In this document: positions 42,509-51,828 of the stretch, piece after piece | Layout of the letters: every line of letters begins with the position of its first letter | How positions within the stretch are numbered: the first letter of the stretch is position 1 | NCBI GenBank assembly: GCA_031551135.1 | Contig: JAVBOA010000015.1 | Coordinates: 1 to 64,000, forward strand | Source: JAITVM01 sp031551135 | GTDB lineage: Bacteria > Bacillota > Clostridia > Lachnospirales > JAITVM01 | DNA length: 64,000 nucleotides | Direction: 5' to 3' | Notes under the pieces: model-generated | Database searches by the model: none | What the model saw: the letters and a program-made list of their open reading frames with translations, nothing else | What the model was told of the DNA's origin: nothing | Made by a program: the position numbers and the translations under genes

Positions 42509-43879
42509 ATGATTATAAAAAATGGGGTAATTGCGAACTCGTCGATTTCATTTAAAGCCGATATAAAAATCGAAAATGGAATTATTTCCGCAATCTCCCA
42601 AAACATAAATGACAATGACGGTGAAATCATCGAGGCCGAGGGAATGTATGTTATTCCGGGCGGAATTGATGCGCATACGCATATGGATTTGGATGTCGGA
42701 ATAGCGCGTGCCGTTGATGATTTTTATACAGGCACCGTAGCGGCGGCTTTTGGTGGGACGACGACCATAATCGACCATATGGGTTTCGGCCCGAAAGGCT
42801 GTTCTTTATCACATCAAGTCGGAGTTTATCATAAACTCGCCGGAGAAAAAGCTGTTATCGATTACGGATTTCACGGCGTTATACAGCATGTAAACGATGA
42901 TATTCTAAACGAAATGGACGAGCTTATCGATAAAGAAGGAATAACATCTTATAAAATATATTTAACTTATGATTATAAAATAGAGGATAAAGACGCATTC
43001 AGAGTTTTGGAAAAGGCTAAAGAAAACGGAATTGTAATAACCGTGCATCCGGAAAATGACGGCGTTGTCAATTATCTGAAATTAAAATATAAAGCTCAGA
43101 ACAGACTTACGCCGGAATATCACGCAAAATCACGGCCGTTGGAATGTGAAGCCGAAGCGATTTCCAGAATGATACAAATGGCGCATATGGCAGGAGATCC
43201 AAAACTTTATATTGTGCATTTGTCAAATGCCTTAGGATTGGATATTATCCGCCAAGCGATTGACAGAGGACAAAAAAATATCTTCGCCGAAACTTGCCCG
43301 CAATATTTGTTTTTGAACGAAGATATGTACAAGCTTCCGAATAACGAAGGCTTGAAATATATTATGAGTCCGCCTTTGCGCAGCAAAGACAATAATGAGA
43401 AACTTTTTTCGGGCATCGAAAAAAAATATATCGATGTTATAGCAACAGACCACTGTCCGTTTAATTTCGGTATCGAAAAACAAATGGGCAAGGATGATTT
43501 CACAAAATGCCCGAACGGCGCGCCGGGCGTTGAATTGCGCCTGCCGTTGATGTTTTCGGAAGGAGTTATGAAAAAAAGAATTTCCATAAATGATTTTGTG
43601 GAAATATCCTGTCATAATCCAGCTAAAATTTTCGGCTTGGATAAAAAAGGTGAAATTGCTGTTGGTTTCGATGCGGATATCGTAATTATCGACCCGAATA
43701 AAAAAATTAATATCAGCAAAAATATTCTGCACGAAAATGTAGATTACACGCCATATGAAGGCTTTGAATTGCAGGGATATCCCGTTGTGACGATTTCGCG
43801 CGGCGAAATAATTGTAAAAGATAATAAATTCTTAGGCGAAAAGGGCAGAGGAAAATATATAAAACGAAAAATTATGTAA
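42509..43879 (+). CDS. hydA: Dihydropyrimidinase / D-hydantoinase
   Basis: The 456-residue cyclic amidohydrolase has the metal site HTHMD (GGIDAHTHMDLDVG, about 50-63), the carboxylated lysine in TSYKIYLTYD (near 151), and further ligands in ITVHPEN and IVHLSNA. Its aspartate lies in IATDHCPFNF (near 315). It opens dihydropyrimidine rings, or hydantoins, in reductive pyrimidine breakdown. The other two enzymes of that pathway are not in the window. GAGGTG precedes the ATG. Confidence 0.92.
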   Translation: MIIKNGVIANSSISFKADIKIENGIISAISQNINDNDGEIIEAEGMYVIPGGIDAHTHMDLDVGIARAVDDFYTGTVAAAFGGTTTIIDHMGFGPKGCSLSHQVGVYHKLAGEKAVIDYGFHGVIQHVNDDILNEMDELIDKEGITSYKIYLTYDYKIEDKDAFRVLEKAKENGIVITVHPENDGVVNYLKLKYKAQNRLTPEYHAKSRPLECEAEAISRMIQMAHMAGDPKLYIVHLSNALGLDIIRQAIDRGQKNIFAETCPQYLFLNEDMYKLPNNEGLKYIMSPPLRSKDNNEKLFSGIEKKYIDVIATDHCPFNFGIEKQMGKDDFTKCPNGAPGVELRLPLMFSEGVMKKRISINDFVEISCHNPAKIFGLDKKGEIAVGFDADIVIIDPNKKINISKNILHENVDYTPYEGFELQGYPVVTISRGEIIVKDNKFLGEKGRGKYIKRKIM

Positions 43880-43900
43880 AAAAAGTAGTACTCAAAAAAA

Positions 43901-43936
43901 TCGGAGGTTTGGATATCAGCCTCCGAAAATTTTTTA
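43901..43936. terminator. Terminator after the dihydropyrimidinase gene
   Basis: TCGGAGG and CCTCCGA form a seven-base stem with an A run before and a T run after it, so it may serve both the plus-strand hydA and the minus-strand gene ending at 43934. Confidence 0.8.
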
Positions 43937-45793
43937 TCTTCTATAATTATTTTTTGCTCTTCGAGTTATCGAATTCAAATTAGTATTACTGTTTGATTGT
44001 AAACTATTATATCTATATTTTCTTCGTGCTTTCTTTTTATTATTATAAACAACAATATATGAAAGCCCAAACAATATAAACAAAAGCATCAGAAGCGTCG
44101 CTGTTGAGGAATTCGAAGATTTATTTTTTATAGGTAAATCTGATTCGCTTAAAACAGAATCTCCGAAATTAGTTTGCTGAATAGCACTGCTGTTGTTTTC
44201 TGCCAATGTTACCGGCGGAATGGAGGTATTTGGTGTATCGGAAGAAAACAATTGCGCTTCTTCTGTATTCAGTTCAGGAGCATTTTTAGAAGCAACAATA
44301 TCGTTTTCAACAGTATTTGCACCGGCTCCGTTTTGTTCAGTTGGCTTTTGAGTGCTTTCAGTCGTTCCCGGCGTAACCTCTGAAGAAGCTTTAGGCTTTT
44401 CATTGACAGAGCTTTTTCTGCTGACAGTTATCTTAGGCATAGGAACATTTTCCATATTATCCTCGACAAAAGGCGGAATTGTAACATTTTCCGGTATTTC
44501 GTAGCTGATGGTATTGCTGACAGATTCGGACACACTGAACGAAGTGGTTTCCTCTACAGCTTTGTTATCCAAGTTTACTACAAAAATCGTGGATACATTT
44601 GTGCGCCTGTCAATATTCAATCCGGGTACAGAATTTGAATATGCCTTTGTTTCTACCACTAAATCGCGCGTGATATTGTCTTTATTTTTATTAAAAATAT
44701 AATTATATGCAACCGAATATTTATCGTAAGTTTCCTTATCCATTTTTGCATATTCTATTTTTGATTTATCGTTGGTCTTAATATAAAATGTAAACATCGG
44801 CAATTCTTCGCCGTTTTTATTCTTTTTAAAATTAATGGGAACATATTTTTCCACAAATTTATAAGACATATTCGGTGTCAAACCGAAATCAAAATTATAT
44901 TTGTAGAAATAATTTATCAGCTCTCCAAAATTATCGCGCAGGCCGCCGCCGTATTTCTCTATTTCGACAGGGAAACAACCGAGGATTTCCTCGTTTCCGA
45001 TATCCAAAGAGTTCGGATATATTATTTTAACCCATTCTTTTGTATCCTCTTGTAAAACAAAAAGTTCAAAATATGCAGTATTGTTTGTATCAAAAAACTC
45101 TTCGCCTATCGGTAAAAGTCCGTCGCTGTTATAACTGCTCGCTCTGTTGTGAAGAATTAATTTATTTGTCGTAGATACATTAAAATTGTAATAGTAAGTT
45201 CTTTGGTCTTTATAGTCTTTCCTAACGCTGCCGTCGGGTTCATAAGATTGCGCTGCCGGGTCATACATTATGCCGGTATTAAGTTCAAAATTCTGCTTAA
45301 AATTACTCGTGTTAATAGCTTCAAAAACGCCTTTTGTGTCGATTTTAAACCTGATTTTACCCGGGTTATAATAGCCGTCGTCCGCAGATATTACTTGATA
45401 TATTTCATAATATCCGGGCGTTGCTTCATAAATATCCGGAGAAATACCTTTATAAGCCGTAGAACCTTTATCAGAAGTAAAGGCTTCATGGACTTCTTTT
45501 AGTATCGTCGGTTCAAAATCATAGGTGCTTAAAGGCTTCGTAAATTCGCTGTCCTCATATTTCACTAAAGTGTACCGAGCACCTTTTACGCCGACTTCGT
45601 AATTTGACAAAGACGCAGCAATCCGTATATGGTGAGATCTACCAATATCAAATTTCACATTGTCCGCGTAGACAATTTCGTTAGAATAAAAGAAAAGCAT
45701 AACAAATACTATAATCAATGTGTTTAGCTTTAGCCTATACATCAAAAACAGCAAAAACAACAAGGCGAGAAAGCCTTGCAGAAATATTAGCAT
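43934..45793 (-). CDS. Large surface-anchored protein of unknown function
   Basis: The ATG at 45793 follows GGAGGGGG and gives 619 residues. Two hydrophobic stretches near the N-terminus (about 2-18 and 22-40) resemble a membrane hairpin or signal ending in YSNEIVYA. About 400 extracellular, beta-rich residues follow, then a Pro/Glu/Thr-rich region (about 440-550), a membrane segment (near 572-590, TATLLMLLFILFGLSYIVV) and a basic tail (KKKARRKYRYNS). The arrangement is that of a wall-spanning surface protein anchored by its C-terminal membrane segment; there is no LPxTG motif. I recognise no family. Confidence 0.6.
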   Translation of the reverse strand: MLIFLQGFLALLFLLFLMYRLKLNTLIIVFVMLFFYSNEIVYADNVKFDIGRSHHIRIAASLSNYEVGVKGARYTLVKYEDSEFTKPLSTYDFEPTILKEVHEAFTSDKGSTAYKGISPDIYEATPGYYEIYQVISADDGYYNPGKIRFKIDTKGVFEAINTSNFKQNFELNTGIMYDPAAQSYEPDGSVRKDYKDQRTYYYNFNVSTTNKLILHNRASSYNSDGLLPIGEEFFDTNNTAYFELFVLQEDTKEWVKIIYPNSLDIGNEEILGCFPVEIEKYGGGLRDNFGELINYFYKYNFDFGLTPNMSYKFVEKYVPINFKKNKNGEELPMFTFYIKTNDKSKIEYAKMDKETYDKYSVAYNYIFNKNKDNITRDLVVETKAYSNSVPGLNIDRRTNVSTIFVVNLDNKAVEETTSFSVSESVSNTISYEIPENVTIPPFVEDNMENVPMPKITVSRKSSVNEKPKASSEVTPGTTESTQKPTEQNGAGANTVENDIVASKNAPELNTEEAQLFSSDTPNTSIPPVTLAENNSSAIQQTNFGDSVLSESDLPIKNKSSNSSTATLLMLLFILFGLSYIVVYNNKKKARRKYRYNSLQSNSNTNLNSITRRAKNNYRR

Positions 45794-45953
45794 TTTCAAG
45801 CCCCCTCCCCCGATAAAAGCTTATGCTAGTTTTTTTCAGACTGCTATCATCTTATATCTGAGTATAAATATTAAACACATCACAGGGATAACAAAAAATG
45901 TACAAAGAAAATTGAAAATCATGTGTTTTTTAGATAATTTCTTTATAATTATT

Positions 45954-46163
45954 TTATTTTGATTTTTTTGTAATTTTTCCGAAAAATAAAGCTATATAGG
46001 CGATTATGACTATAGATACAATTATAATAAGCGTTGTATGTTGTTTTGAATCCGAAAAAACCGTTGTTTTTAAATCCACACAAAAAAATAAAAACCCACA
46101 AATAATTGCAGGTTTTATATAAATGTAATCAAATTTTATTTTTATGTCGTTACGACAAAGCAT
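45954..46163 (-). CDS. Doubtful small membrane protein frame
   Basis: The 69-codon frame ends with a convincing membrane segment and basic tail (TLIIIVSIVIIAYIALFFGK). Its start region, however, lies within the terminator of the gene upstream and has no ribosome site. A GTG at about 46079 would give 41 residues. It may be the end of a truncated gene. Confidence 0.3.
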   Translation of the reverse strand: MLCRNDIKIKFDYIYIKPAIICGFLFFCVDLKTTVFSDSKQHTTLIIIVSIVIIAYIALFFGKITKKSK

Positions 46164-46171
46164 TAAATTGT

Positions 46172-46339
46172 TTAAATCCCCATATCGTTTACAATAAATG
46201 AACTTTGGCTTGCGCTGAGTTTATGTTCTTCAATTAGATTTCTTTGTGCGCGGAGATTTCCAAAGTAAATCGAAGCGCATAGAATAATCGAAATCACAAG
46301 GAATACTAAAGACGAAAATAAAATTTTATTTTCCGGCAT
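46172..46339 (-). CDS. Small single-pass membrane protein (55 residues)
   Basis: Reading leftward from the ATG at 46339, the frame encodes MPENKILFSSLVFLVISIIL, with a membrane segment at about 5-25, followed by a polar tail (NLRAQRNLIEEHKLSASQSS) that stops at 46172. GGGGGG precedes the ATG but is part of a hairpin (46347-46391). Another hairpin (AAACC...GGTTT and T run) follows the gene at about 46085-46115. The layout suggests a real small gene under structural control. No family is recognised. Confidence 0.5.
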   Translation of the reverse strand: MPENKILFSSLVFLVISIILCASIYFGNLRAQRNLIEEHKLSASQSSFIVNDMGI

Positions 46340-46340
46340 A

Positions 46341-46392
46341 AAAAAATCCCCCCGATATATTATATTTTTAGCTTTATTTATATATCGGAGGT
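46341..46392 (-). terminator. Terminator of the GDPD gene overlapping the next ribosome site
   Basis: On the minus strand CCTCCGATATAT pairs with ATATATCGGGGG across an 18-base AT loop, and seven T residues follow. The right arm contains the G-run that would serve as ribosome site for the small gene starting at 46339, so the same structure may end GDPD transcription and mask that site. Confidence 0.65.
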
Positions 46393-46423
46393 TTATGTAT
46401 AAAACTTAATACAAATTTAAAAT

Positions 46424-47362
46424 TTATTTTTTTAAAACAATATCGCTTATTTGTTTGTTTTTTACAATCAGGTCAGGATAGTCGGTGATAATTCCGTCAA
46501 CACCCATGTTCAGCAAATTTATTATCGCATGTTCGTCGTTTACCGTCCAAACGTATAACGGCTTTTTTTCTGCTTTCATTTGTGCTACAAAAGCCGGATT
46601 TACAACAACTCGATATGCAGAAATAAAATCAATATTTTTATTTTTAAGCTGCGCCGGTAAATTAGCCATCGATTCTTCATTTATTAAATAACCCATTATA
46701 TAATCGGAATATTTTTTATGCATTTCTTCTACATGCGCATAGTTGAAGGACTGAAAATAAATGTTTTCTTTTGGAGAAACAGCGAATTTTTTAACTACCT
46801 CCATTGTTTTGTCAACTACAGAAGTCGTTTCATAACCGTGCTGTTTGTAATCAATAACCAAGCCGATTTTTCCGTTGCAATGCTTAATTATTTCTTCCAA
46901 AGAACTGATGTATCCGGTTGCATTATTCTGATGCAAAGGGATTGCCTTTAATTCGGCATATGTTAAAGCGCTAACCGCCAAATTTTTTCCTGCTAATCTG
47001 TCTAAATAGCCATCGTGCATTACAATCGGAACAGAGTCTTTCGTCAGAATAACATCGATTTCGGCAAACTTTGCTTTTGCGGCAACGGCCGCATCGATAG
47101 CAGCAATCGTATTTTCTACACCGACATTTCCGCAGCCCCTATGTCCGATTATAAACGGAGCTACCGGAGCAGGCTTGTCTGTTTCCAAAATTACAGCCGA
47201 GCTTTGTTTATTTTTATCCGCATTTATTTTTTCTTTTTTGGCCAAGTCTTCCATTTTGACGTATTTAACGGGTGCGAAACCTGATGACAAAGTGATAATC
47301 ACAATCGAAGATAATATGCACAAAACAGCTTTATTAAATCGTTTTATAAAAATCCCTCCCAT
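46424..47362 (-). CDS. Secreted glycerophosphodiester phosphodiesterase
   Basis: The 312-residue protein has an N-terminal signal sequence (FNKAVLCILSSIVIITLSSG). Its GDPD domain (about 70-305) has HRGCGNVGVENT, the catalytic HRG and acid residues in FAEIDVILTKDSVPIVMHDG, and late MGVDGIITDYPDLIV. It hydrolyses glycerophosphodiesters, such as deacylated phospholipids or teichoic acid units, to glycerol 3-phosphate outside the cell. AGGGAGG lies upstream of the start. Confidence 0.9.
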   Translation of the reverse strand: MGGIFIKRFNKAVLCILSSIVIITLSSGFAPVKYVKMEDLAKKEKINADKNKQSSAVILETDKPAPVAPFIIGHRGCGNVGVENTIAAIDAAVAAKAKFAEIDVILTKDSVPIVMHDGYLDRLAGKNLAVSALTYAELKAIPLHQNNATGYISSLEEIIKHCNGKIGLVIDYKQHGYETTSVVDKTMEVVKKFAVSPKENIYFQSFNYAHVEEMHKKYSDYIMGYLINEESMANLPAQLKNKNIDFISAYRVVVNPAFVAQMKAEKKPLYVWTVNDEHAIINLLNMGVDGIITDYPDLIVKNKQISDIVLKK

Positions 47363-47500
47363 AAAAATTTGAAAATCGTCTCAAAATAGCTGATGAATTG
47401 AATTTCAAATCTTGCTCAGTCAATTTCAATAATAGTTTATTAGACTTACATTTATTTCGTCAAATGATGGGATAAAGTAAAGTGTCCAAATTATGCAAAT

Positions 47501-48280
47501 CTAAGCGTTTGCCGGCATGGCGGCAAAAAAGTTGCTTACAAGTAAATCAAATTCAATATTTTTTTCGATCTGGGGGTTATGGCCGCAGTTCTCAAAAATA
47601 TGTAAGGAGGCGTTTTTATAATTTTCGTAAATTTTCAAACAATCCTTATATCCAACTCTTGAATCATTTCTGGCAAGCAAAAAAAGTGTTTTAAATTCGT
47701 AAAAATCATCATACACCTCGAAAGAAAATCCATAACCTTTTAGGCGGATCTTTTTCAAAAAAACATTGTCGGTGATTAAAATCGCCTCGTAAATTTCGGC
47801 TAAATAACGCTTGAAATTCGTTTCCGTATGAATTACAAAATCCTTACGGAATAAATCAAATTCACGGGTTTTTGAAGAAAAACCGCCGAACTCAATTTCG
47901 TGTTTCGGAAGATCACGTTCTTTTCTATCCGGAATAATGCAAGGGCAAATCATAACTAAACCGGATATCCTCTCCGGCATAAACTTTGCGATTCCGGCGG
48001 CGATATATGCACCGAACGAATGCGCCGCGATTATAAATTTTCCGTTTATGTTCTGCTCAATGAAATCCAATAAATAATTGAGCAAATCGTCCATACTGTT
48101 AATATTTTTTTCGGCTTCAGATTTTCCCATGCCCGGCAAATCAATATAAAATCTTTTATATGGCAATTCGGATAATATATTTTCCATAGAATTGAATAAA
48201 GAGCGGTGGTCGGCATAAAATCCATGTATAATCAGTACAGGAAAGCCTTCGCCTATAATTTTACAATAAATTTGTATCAC
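47501..48280 (-). CDS. Alpha/beta hydrolase
   Basis: The 260-residue form starts at GTG 48280, just after the exonuclease stop; a longer frame to 48343 would overlap that gene by 56 bases. The order of motifs is typical: LIIHGFYADHRSLF (oxyanion region), FYIDLPGMGKSE, AAHSFGAYIAAGI with the nucleophile serine, FLLARNDSRVGY with the acid, and FENCGHNPQIE with the histidine. This is a general esterase/lipase-type enzyme of the cytoplasm with unknown substrate. Translationally linked to exoA. Confidence 0.82.
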   Translation of the reverse strand: MIQIYCKIIGEGFPVLIIHGFYADHRSLFNSMENILSELPYKRFYIDLPGMGKSEAEKNINSMDDLLNYLLDFIEQNINGKFIIAAHSFGAYIAAGIAKFMPERISGLVMICPCIIPDRKERDLPKHEIEFGGFSSKTREFDLFRKDFVIHTETNFKRYLAEIYEAILITDNVFLKKIRLKGYGFSFEVYDDFYEFKTLFLLARNDSRVGYKDCLKIYENYKNASLHIFENCGHNPQIEKNIEFDLLVSNFFAAMPANA

Positions 48281-48287
48281 ACCTTTT

Positions 48288-49043
48288 TCAAATTTCCAAC
48301 AATAATCCGACAGGGCAGTGGTCAGAACCGAAAATTTTGTCAAAAATCAAAGAATCTGTAATTTTATCATTTATTCTGTCGGAAACTACAAAATAATCTA
48401 TACGCCAACCGGCATTTGTGCCGCGCGCGTTCCGCATATAAGACCACCAGCTGTAGCGTTCCTTTGTGTCGGGATACAGATGTCGAAACGTATCCGTGAA
48501 GCCGGCTTCTAAAGCTGCAGAAAATTTATTGCGCTCCTCGATTGTAAATCCTGCGTTTTTTGTGTTCGTTTTGGGATTTTTTAAATCGATTTCTTTATGA
48601 GCTACATTCAAATCTCCGCAATAAACAATTGGTTTTTTCTTGTCCAATTTTTTAATATATTTCAAAAAATCGTCTTCCCATTTCATTCTGTAATCCAAAC
48701 GCTCGAGTTCACGCTTCGAATTAGGCGTATATATATTTATCAAAAAAAACTTTTCAAATTCCAGAGTTATAACCCGACCCTCTTTGTCATGTTCCTCAAT
48801 TCCGATTCCATATGTTACATTTAGCGGTTTAATTTTAGTAAAAACAGCCGTTCCCGAATAACCTTTTTTTTCGGCCGAGTTCCAGTATTCGTAATAATTT
48901 TCAAAACTAAAATCCGCTTGTTCTCTTTGCATTTTCGTTTCCTGAACGCAAAATATATCGGCATTTATTTCTTTAAAAAAATCCATAAAGCCTTTTTCCA
49001 TACAAGCCCGCAATCCGTTTACATTCCAAGAAATTAAATTCAT
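48288..49043 (-). CDS. xth: Exodeoxyribonuclease III
   Basis: The ATG at 49043 follows GGAGG; the TTG twelve bases earlier lies in that site. The 251-residue protein shows the ExoIII family motifs LISWNVNGLRA, DIFCVQETKMQ (metal-binding glutamate), YTPNSKRELERLDYR, VYCGDLNVAHKEIDL (Asp/Asn) and the C-terminal GSDHCPVGL with catalytic Asp-His. It acts as the AP endonuclease and 3'-5' exonuclease of base excision repair. Confidence 0.93.
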   Translation of the reverse strand: MNLISWNVNGLRACMEKGFMDFFKEINADIFCVQETKMQREQADFSFENYYEYWNSAEKKGYSGTAVFTKIKPLNVTYGIGIEEHDKEGRVITLEFEKFFLINIYTPNSKRELERLDYRMKWEDDFLKYIKKLDKKKPIVYCGDLNVAHKEIDLKNPKTNTKNAGFTIEERNKFSAALEAGFTDTFRHLYPDTKERYSWWSYMRNARGTNAGWRIDYFVVSDRINDKITDSLIFDKIFGSDHCPVGLLLEI

Positions 49044-49195
49044 TTCTACCTCCAATTCTCTAACACATTTGTCTTATGTCGTATCAACAGTGAGTAAAAT
49101 TTTGTTGTCTAAATTGATTCGTCAAATATTTTTTAGAAATTTTTGGCGAATCAATAAGCTTTATTTTACTATGCCTTTGGCTGTAAATCAACTAA

Positions 49196-49224
49196 AAATA
49201 AAAAAACCTTCCTCAGTGGGAAGG
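49196..49224 (-). terminator. Minus-strand terminator-like hairpin without an obvious gene
   Basis: On the minus strand CCTTCC and GGAAGG form a six-base stem followed by a long T run (49206-49196). No minus-strand gene is seen immediately upstream, so it hints at an unrecognised transcript from 49225-49750, or it is a relic. Confidence 0.4.
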
Positions 49225-49239
49225 CTTGTAGCTCTGTTG

Positions 49240-49846
49240 ATTTTTATTTATCGCCACTAAATGTAAAAGTTAAATTTTATTTAATTTTCTATGTTAAATC
49301 GAGCCTGATTTTTATTTTCTTTCATTTTTTATTTTGATTACATTTAGTTTTTCGAGAAAAATGTAAACATTTAGAGTGATTTAACGACGAAAAATAACAA
49401 AAAATATGACCTATGTAATCTTGCGATTTCAATAGAACATTCGTGCTATTACATAAAAATGAATGAAATTTTATTTTTATTTTATAAATATTGACAGATA
49501 TTCAAATTAAAGGTGTCATAATGATAGGATAAAACTTAAATATGAATCACTATAATTTATATGATTTACTATTTATTAATGTAATTAATGATAGTTAAAT
49601 AGTGATTAATATTTATTGATGGATTTGTGAGGTTTTTATGATTGATAAAAATGGAGTTTTTTCGGGATAGGTAATTTTTGTAATGAAATTGTAATTGTCT
49701 TTATGTTAAAATTAGGATAAAATGAAGTTGTACTGGGTTACAGTATTTTGCTTTATATTGATGCTAGAACTGATACTTCATATTTACAATGTGATTCTGC
49801 CTTGCTTCGATTCGTACTATGTAGAAGTGAAAAGGAGGTCATAACC
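49240..49846. other. Long very AT-rich intergenic region with inverted repeats
   Basis: AATCACTAT (49545-49553) and ATAGTGATT (49599-49607) form an inverted repeat, with related half-sites GATTTACTAT (49563-49572) and ATAGTTAAATAGTGATTA between and beside them. TTGACA occurs at 49491-49496 without a good -10. A ten-residue frame (MIDKNGVFSG) follows a GTGAGG site at about 49638. No longer gene is supported. Confidence 0.4.
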
Positions 49847-50161
49847 ATGAAAGTTGAGAAAACGAAAGATTGGTTGGAGCTATTTATTTTGCTCCAGAGC
49901 TTAGAAGATACTTTGGCCAAGCTTAATATCGGACATACTTTACTTTTGCTAATGATTGTAATCATCTTTGCAAACTTGGATTTTGACGAAATTATTAACT
50001 GCATTAAAAAAGAAAGCTCGCTCCTGAGAAAACGATGCTTTCTTACCAAAATTTCAATATGGATTTTGGTTTTACAACTTGGCAGTTGTTATTTTGTGCA
50101 GATTATTAGCTACACTCTACTATTCTATCTCTTAATGTTGGTTTTTGCAATAACTTTATGA
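49847..50161 (+). CDS. Small membrane protein of unknown function
   Basis: The ATG at 49847 follows AAAAGGAGG, a strong ribosome site, giving 104 residues; the frame is open from 49748 but lacks a site there. Hydrophobic segments lie at about 30-44 (TLLLLMIVIIFANL) and 68-104, the latter covering two possible spans (ISIWILVLQLG and YTLLFYLLMLVFAITL). The N-terminus is charged. I recognise no family. A perfect 12-base-arm hairpin follows. Confidence 0.55.
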   Translation: MKVEKTKDWLELFILLQSLEDTLAKLNIGHTLLLLMIVIIFANLDFDEIINCIKKESSLLRKRCFLTKISIWILVLQLGSCYFVQIISYTLLFYLLMLVFAITL

Positions 50162-50188
50162 TGACAAATTCATAAAATATCGACAAAC

Positions 50189-50222
50189 GAAAGTATACTC
50201 GACCTTTGAGTATACTTTCATT
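50189..50222 (+). terminator. Hairpin after the small membrane protein gene
   Basis: GAAAGTATACTC and GAGTATACTTTC form a perfect 12-base stem with loop GACCTTT. The T tract is weak, so it could also be an operator-like palindrome. Confidence 0.65.
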
Positions 50223-50380
50223 GCCACAAGATGAATAAAAAGCAAAATATCTTTCTAATTATTAAAAATGTATAAATGATTTTTGTTCATCTAAAAATTT
50301 CATTTTACGGTAACACAAGTATAAAAACTAAATTTAATTATACAAAAGATTAATAAATTTTACATGGAGGTTGATTAAAG

Positions 50381-51754
50381 TTGGATTTTGCAAAAAAAGG
50401 GTTTGAAACTTTGGAAGATATGGCTAAAGAAAGAAGTCTTAATCTTAAGGTTCTGGATTTTATAAGACAGCTCTCGTTTGATAAATCTTTAGCGGCGAAA
50501 GACACAAGTTATAAAATAAGCAAATCTTTGATAAAAAGTACATTCAATGTTACTTATACGACTGTTCGAAAAACTATTGAAAATTTAATTAAGGATGATT
50601 TACTAATTACGGACGATAAGGACGAATTTAGAATTAACACTGAATTTGCATATTTTCTTGGAATAGTAATTGGTACGAGTCATATTAAGGTTTCGCTGGT
50701 CAATTTTGCTTTTGAATACATGGATAAAAATTCCATTAATTCTATTTTTGAGAAGCATAAAGTTGGTAGAATCTTTGATGACGAAGGACAAATGGTATTT
50801 GAAAATAAATTGACGGGCAAAATTGAAAAGTATATTTTCGAAAATGAGCTTGATGAGTTTGGCTTTTGTATAAAAACTCCGGATAATTTGGATGACACAA
50901 GCAAAATACTGATAGATGTATTAGAAATCTTTACTACTGCTGCAAAAAATGGCTTTCGGCTCATGTCTATAGGTATTGCTTTTCCTGGAGCGGTTGATAT
51001 TGAGAACAGAAAAGTAGTAAACTGTTATAATTTGTCATTTTTGAATGCTTTTTGTATGAGAAATATATTGACAAAAGATATTAAAGAGGCTTTAGAGTTA
51101 CTTAATATAGATATTTTCTTTGAACATAATTCGAAATCCGCAGCAATTGGTGAGAAATTTTATCTTTATAAAAACGATAGTCAATTTAAAAAGTCTAAAA
51201 ATATTATTACCTTATTCTTGTCGACAGGTTTTTCATCCGCATTGATTTTAGATAATAAAATTTTCAGAGGCGCCAATAATCTATCCGGTGAAATTGGCCA
51301 TTTGCAAATGATTGACTTTCCTGAGAAAGGCAAAATAAACGAATCTTGCACTTGCGGAAAAGATAAGTGTGTTGAACTATATGTCCGTAATGAGATTTTT
51401 GAAATGACATTAGATAATTATAAAAATATGGATATTAAAGTTTTGGAAGAAAAACTAATTAGTAGTGAAGAAAAAAAACAAAAGCTTGCAATCGTAATCG
51501 CGAAACTTATAAATGATACTTCGGCATTAATTAATCCCGATTTAGTAATTTTAACAGGAAAAATTTCGCGCTTTTATGAGTATATTTCGGTTAATATAAA
51601 AAACAAATTGGATGAAATTTCATTACCTTTTATTAAAGATAATTATAATATATGTACTTCTTCGCTCTGTCACTATTCGCCAAGTGTCGGCGCGGCTATT
51701 TCTTCTTATTACCAATGCCTAAAAGAAGATATTGTTTGGTATGATGTAAAATGA
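50381..51754 (+). CDS. ROK family transcriptional regulator
   Basis: The 457-residue protein has an N-terminal winged helix-turn-helix region (about 25-85, ISKSLIKSTFNVTYTTVRKT). A ROK domain follows with MSIGIAFPGAVD, FEHNSKSAAIGE, LFLSTGFSSALILDNK (sugar kinase phosphate loop) and GEIGHLQM. The zinc motif CTCGKDKCVELY corresponds to CxCGxxGCxE. Such repressors bind a sugar or its phosphate. It faces the kdgK end of the uronate gene cluster and is a candidate regulator of it. The start is TTG after GGAGG. Confidence 0.88.
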   Translation: MDFAKKGFETLEDMAKERSLNLKVLDFIRQLSFDKSLAAKDTSYKISKSLIKSTFNVTYTTVRKTIENLIKDDLLITDDKDEFRINTEFAYFLGIVIGTSHIKVSLVNFAFEYMDKNSINSIFEKHKVGRIFDDEGQMVFENKLTGKIEKYIFENELDEFGFCIKTPDNLDDTSKILIDVLEIFTTAAKNGFRLMSIGIAFPGAVDIENRKVVNCYNLSFLNAFCMRNILTKDIKEALELLNIDIFFEHNSKSAAIGEKFYLYKNDSQFKKSKNIITLFLSTGFSSALILDNKIFRGANNLSGEIGHLQMIDFPEKGKINESCTCGKDKCVELYVRNEIFEMTLDNYKNMDIKVLEEKLISSEEKKQKLAIVIAKLINDTSALINPDLVILTGKISRFYEYISVNIKNKLDEISLPFIKDNYNICTSSLCHYSPSVGAAISSYYQCLKEDIVWYDVK

Positions 51755-51761
51755 TAAAAAA

Positions 51762-51792
51762 TGCCGGATTAATTCTCCGGCACTTTTTCTTT
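51762..51792 (+). terminator. Terminator after the ROK gene
   Basis: TGCCGG and CCGGCA form a six-base stem with a ten-base loop, followed by five T residues after a C. Confidence 0.8.
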
Positions 51793-51828
51793 TCAAGTGA
51801 ATAATCTAAAAATATTGACAACTTAAAC

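Noticed and set aside
43207..43732. Two long minus-strand frames (126 and 166 codons) inside hydA
   Set aside because: They run opposite a clear dihydropyrimidinase, and the peptides resemble nothing.
45954..46163. A full 69-residue gene
   Set aside because: Kept only as a low-confidence entry, because its start overlaps the preceding gene's terminator region and no ribosome site is present.
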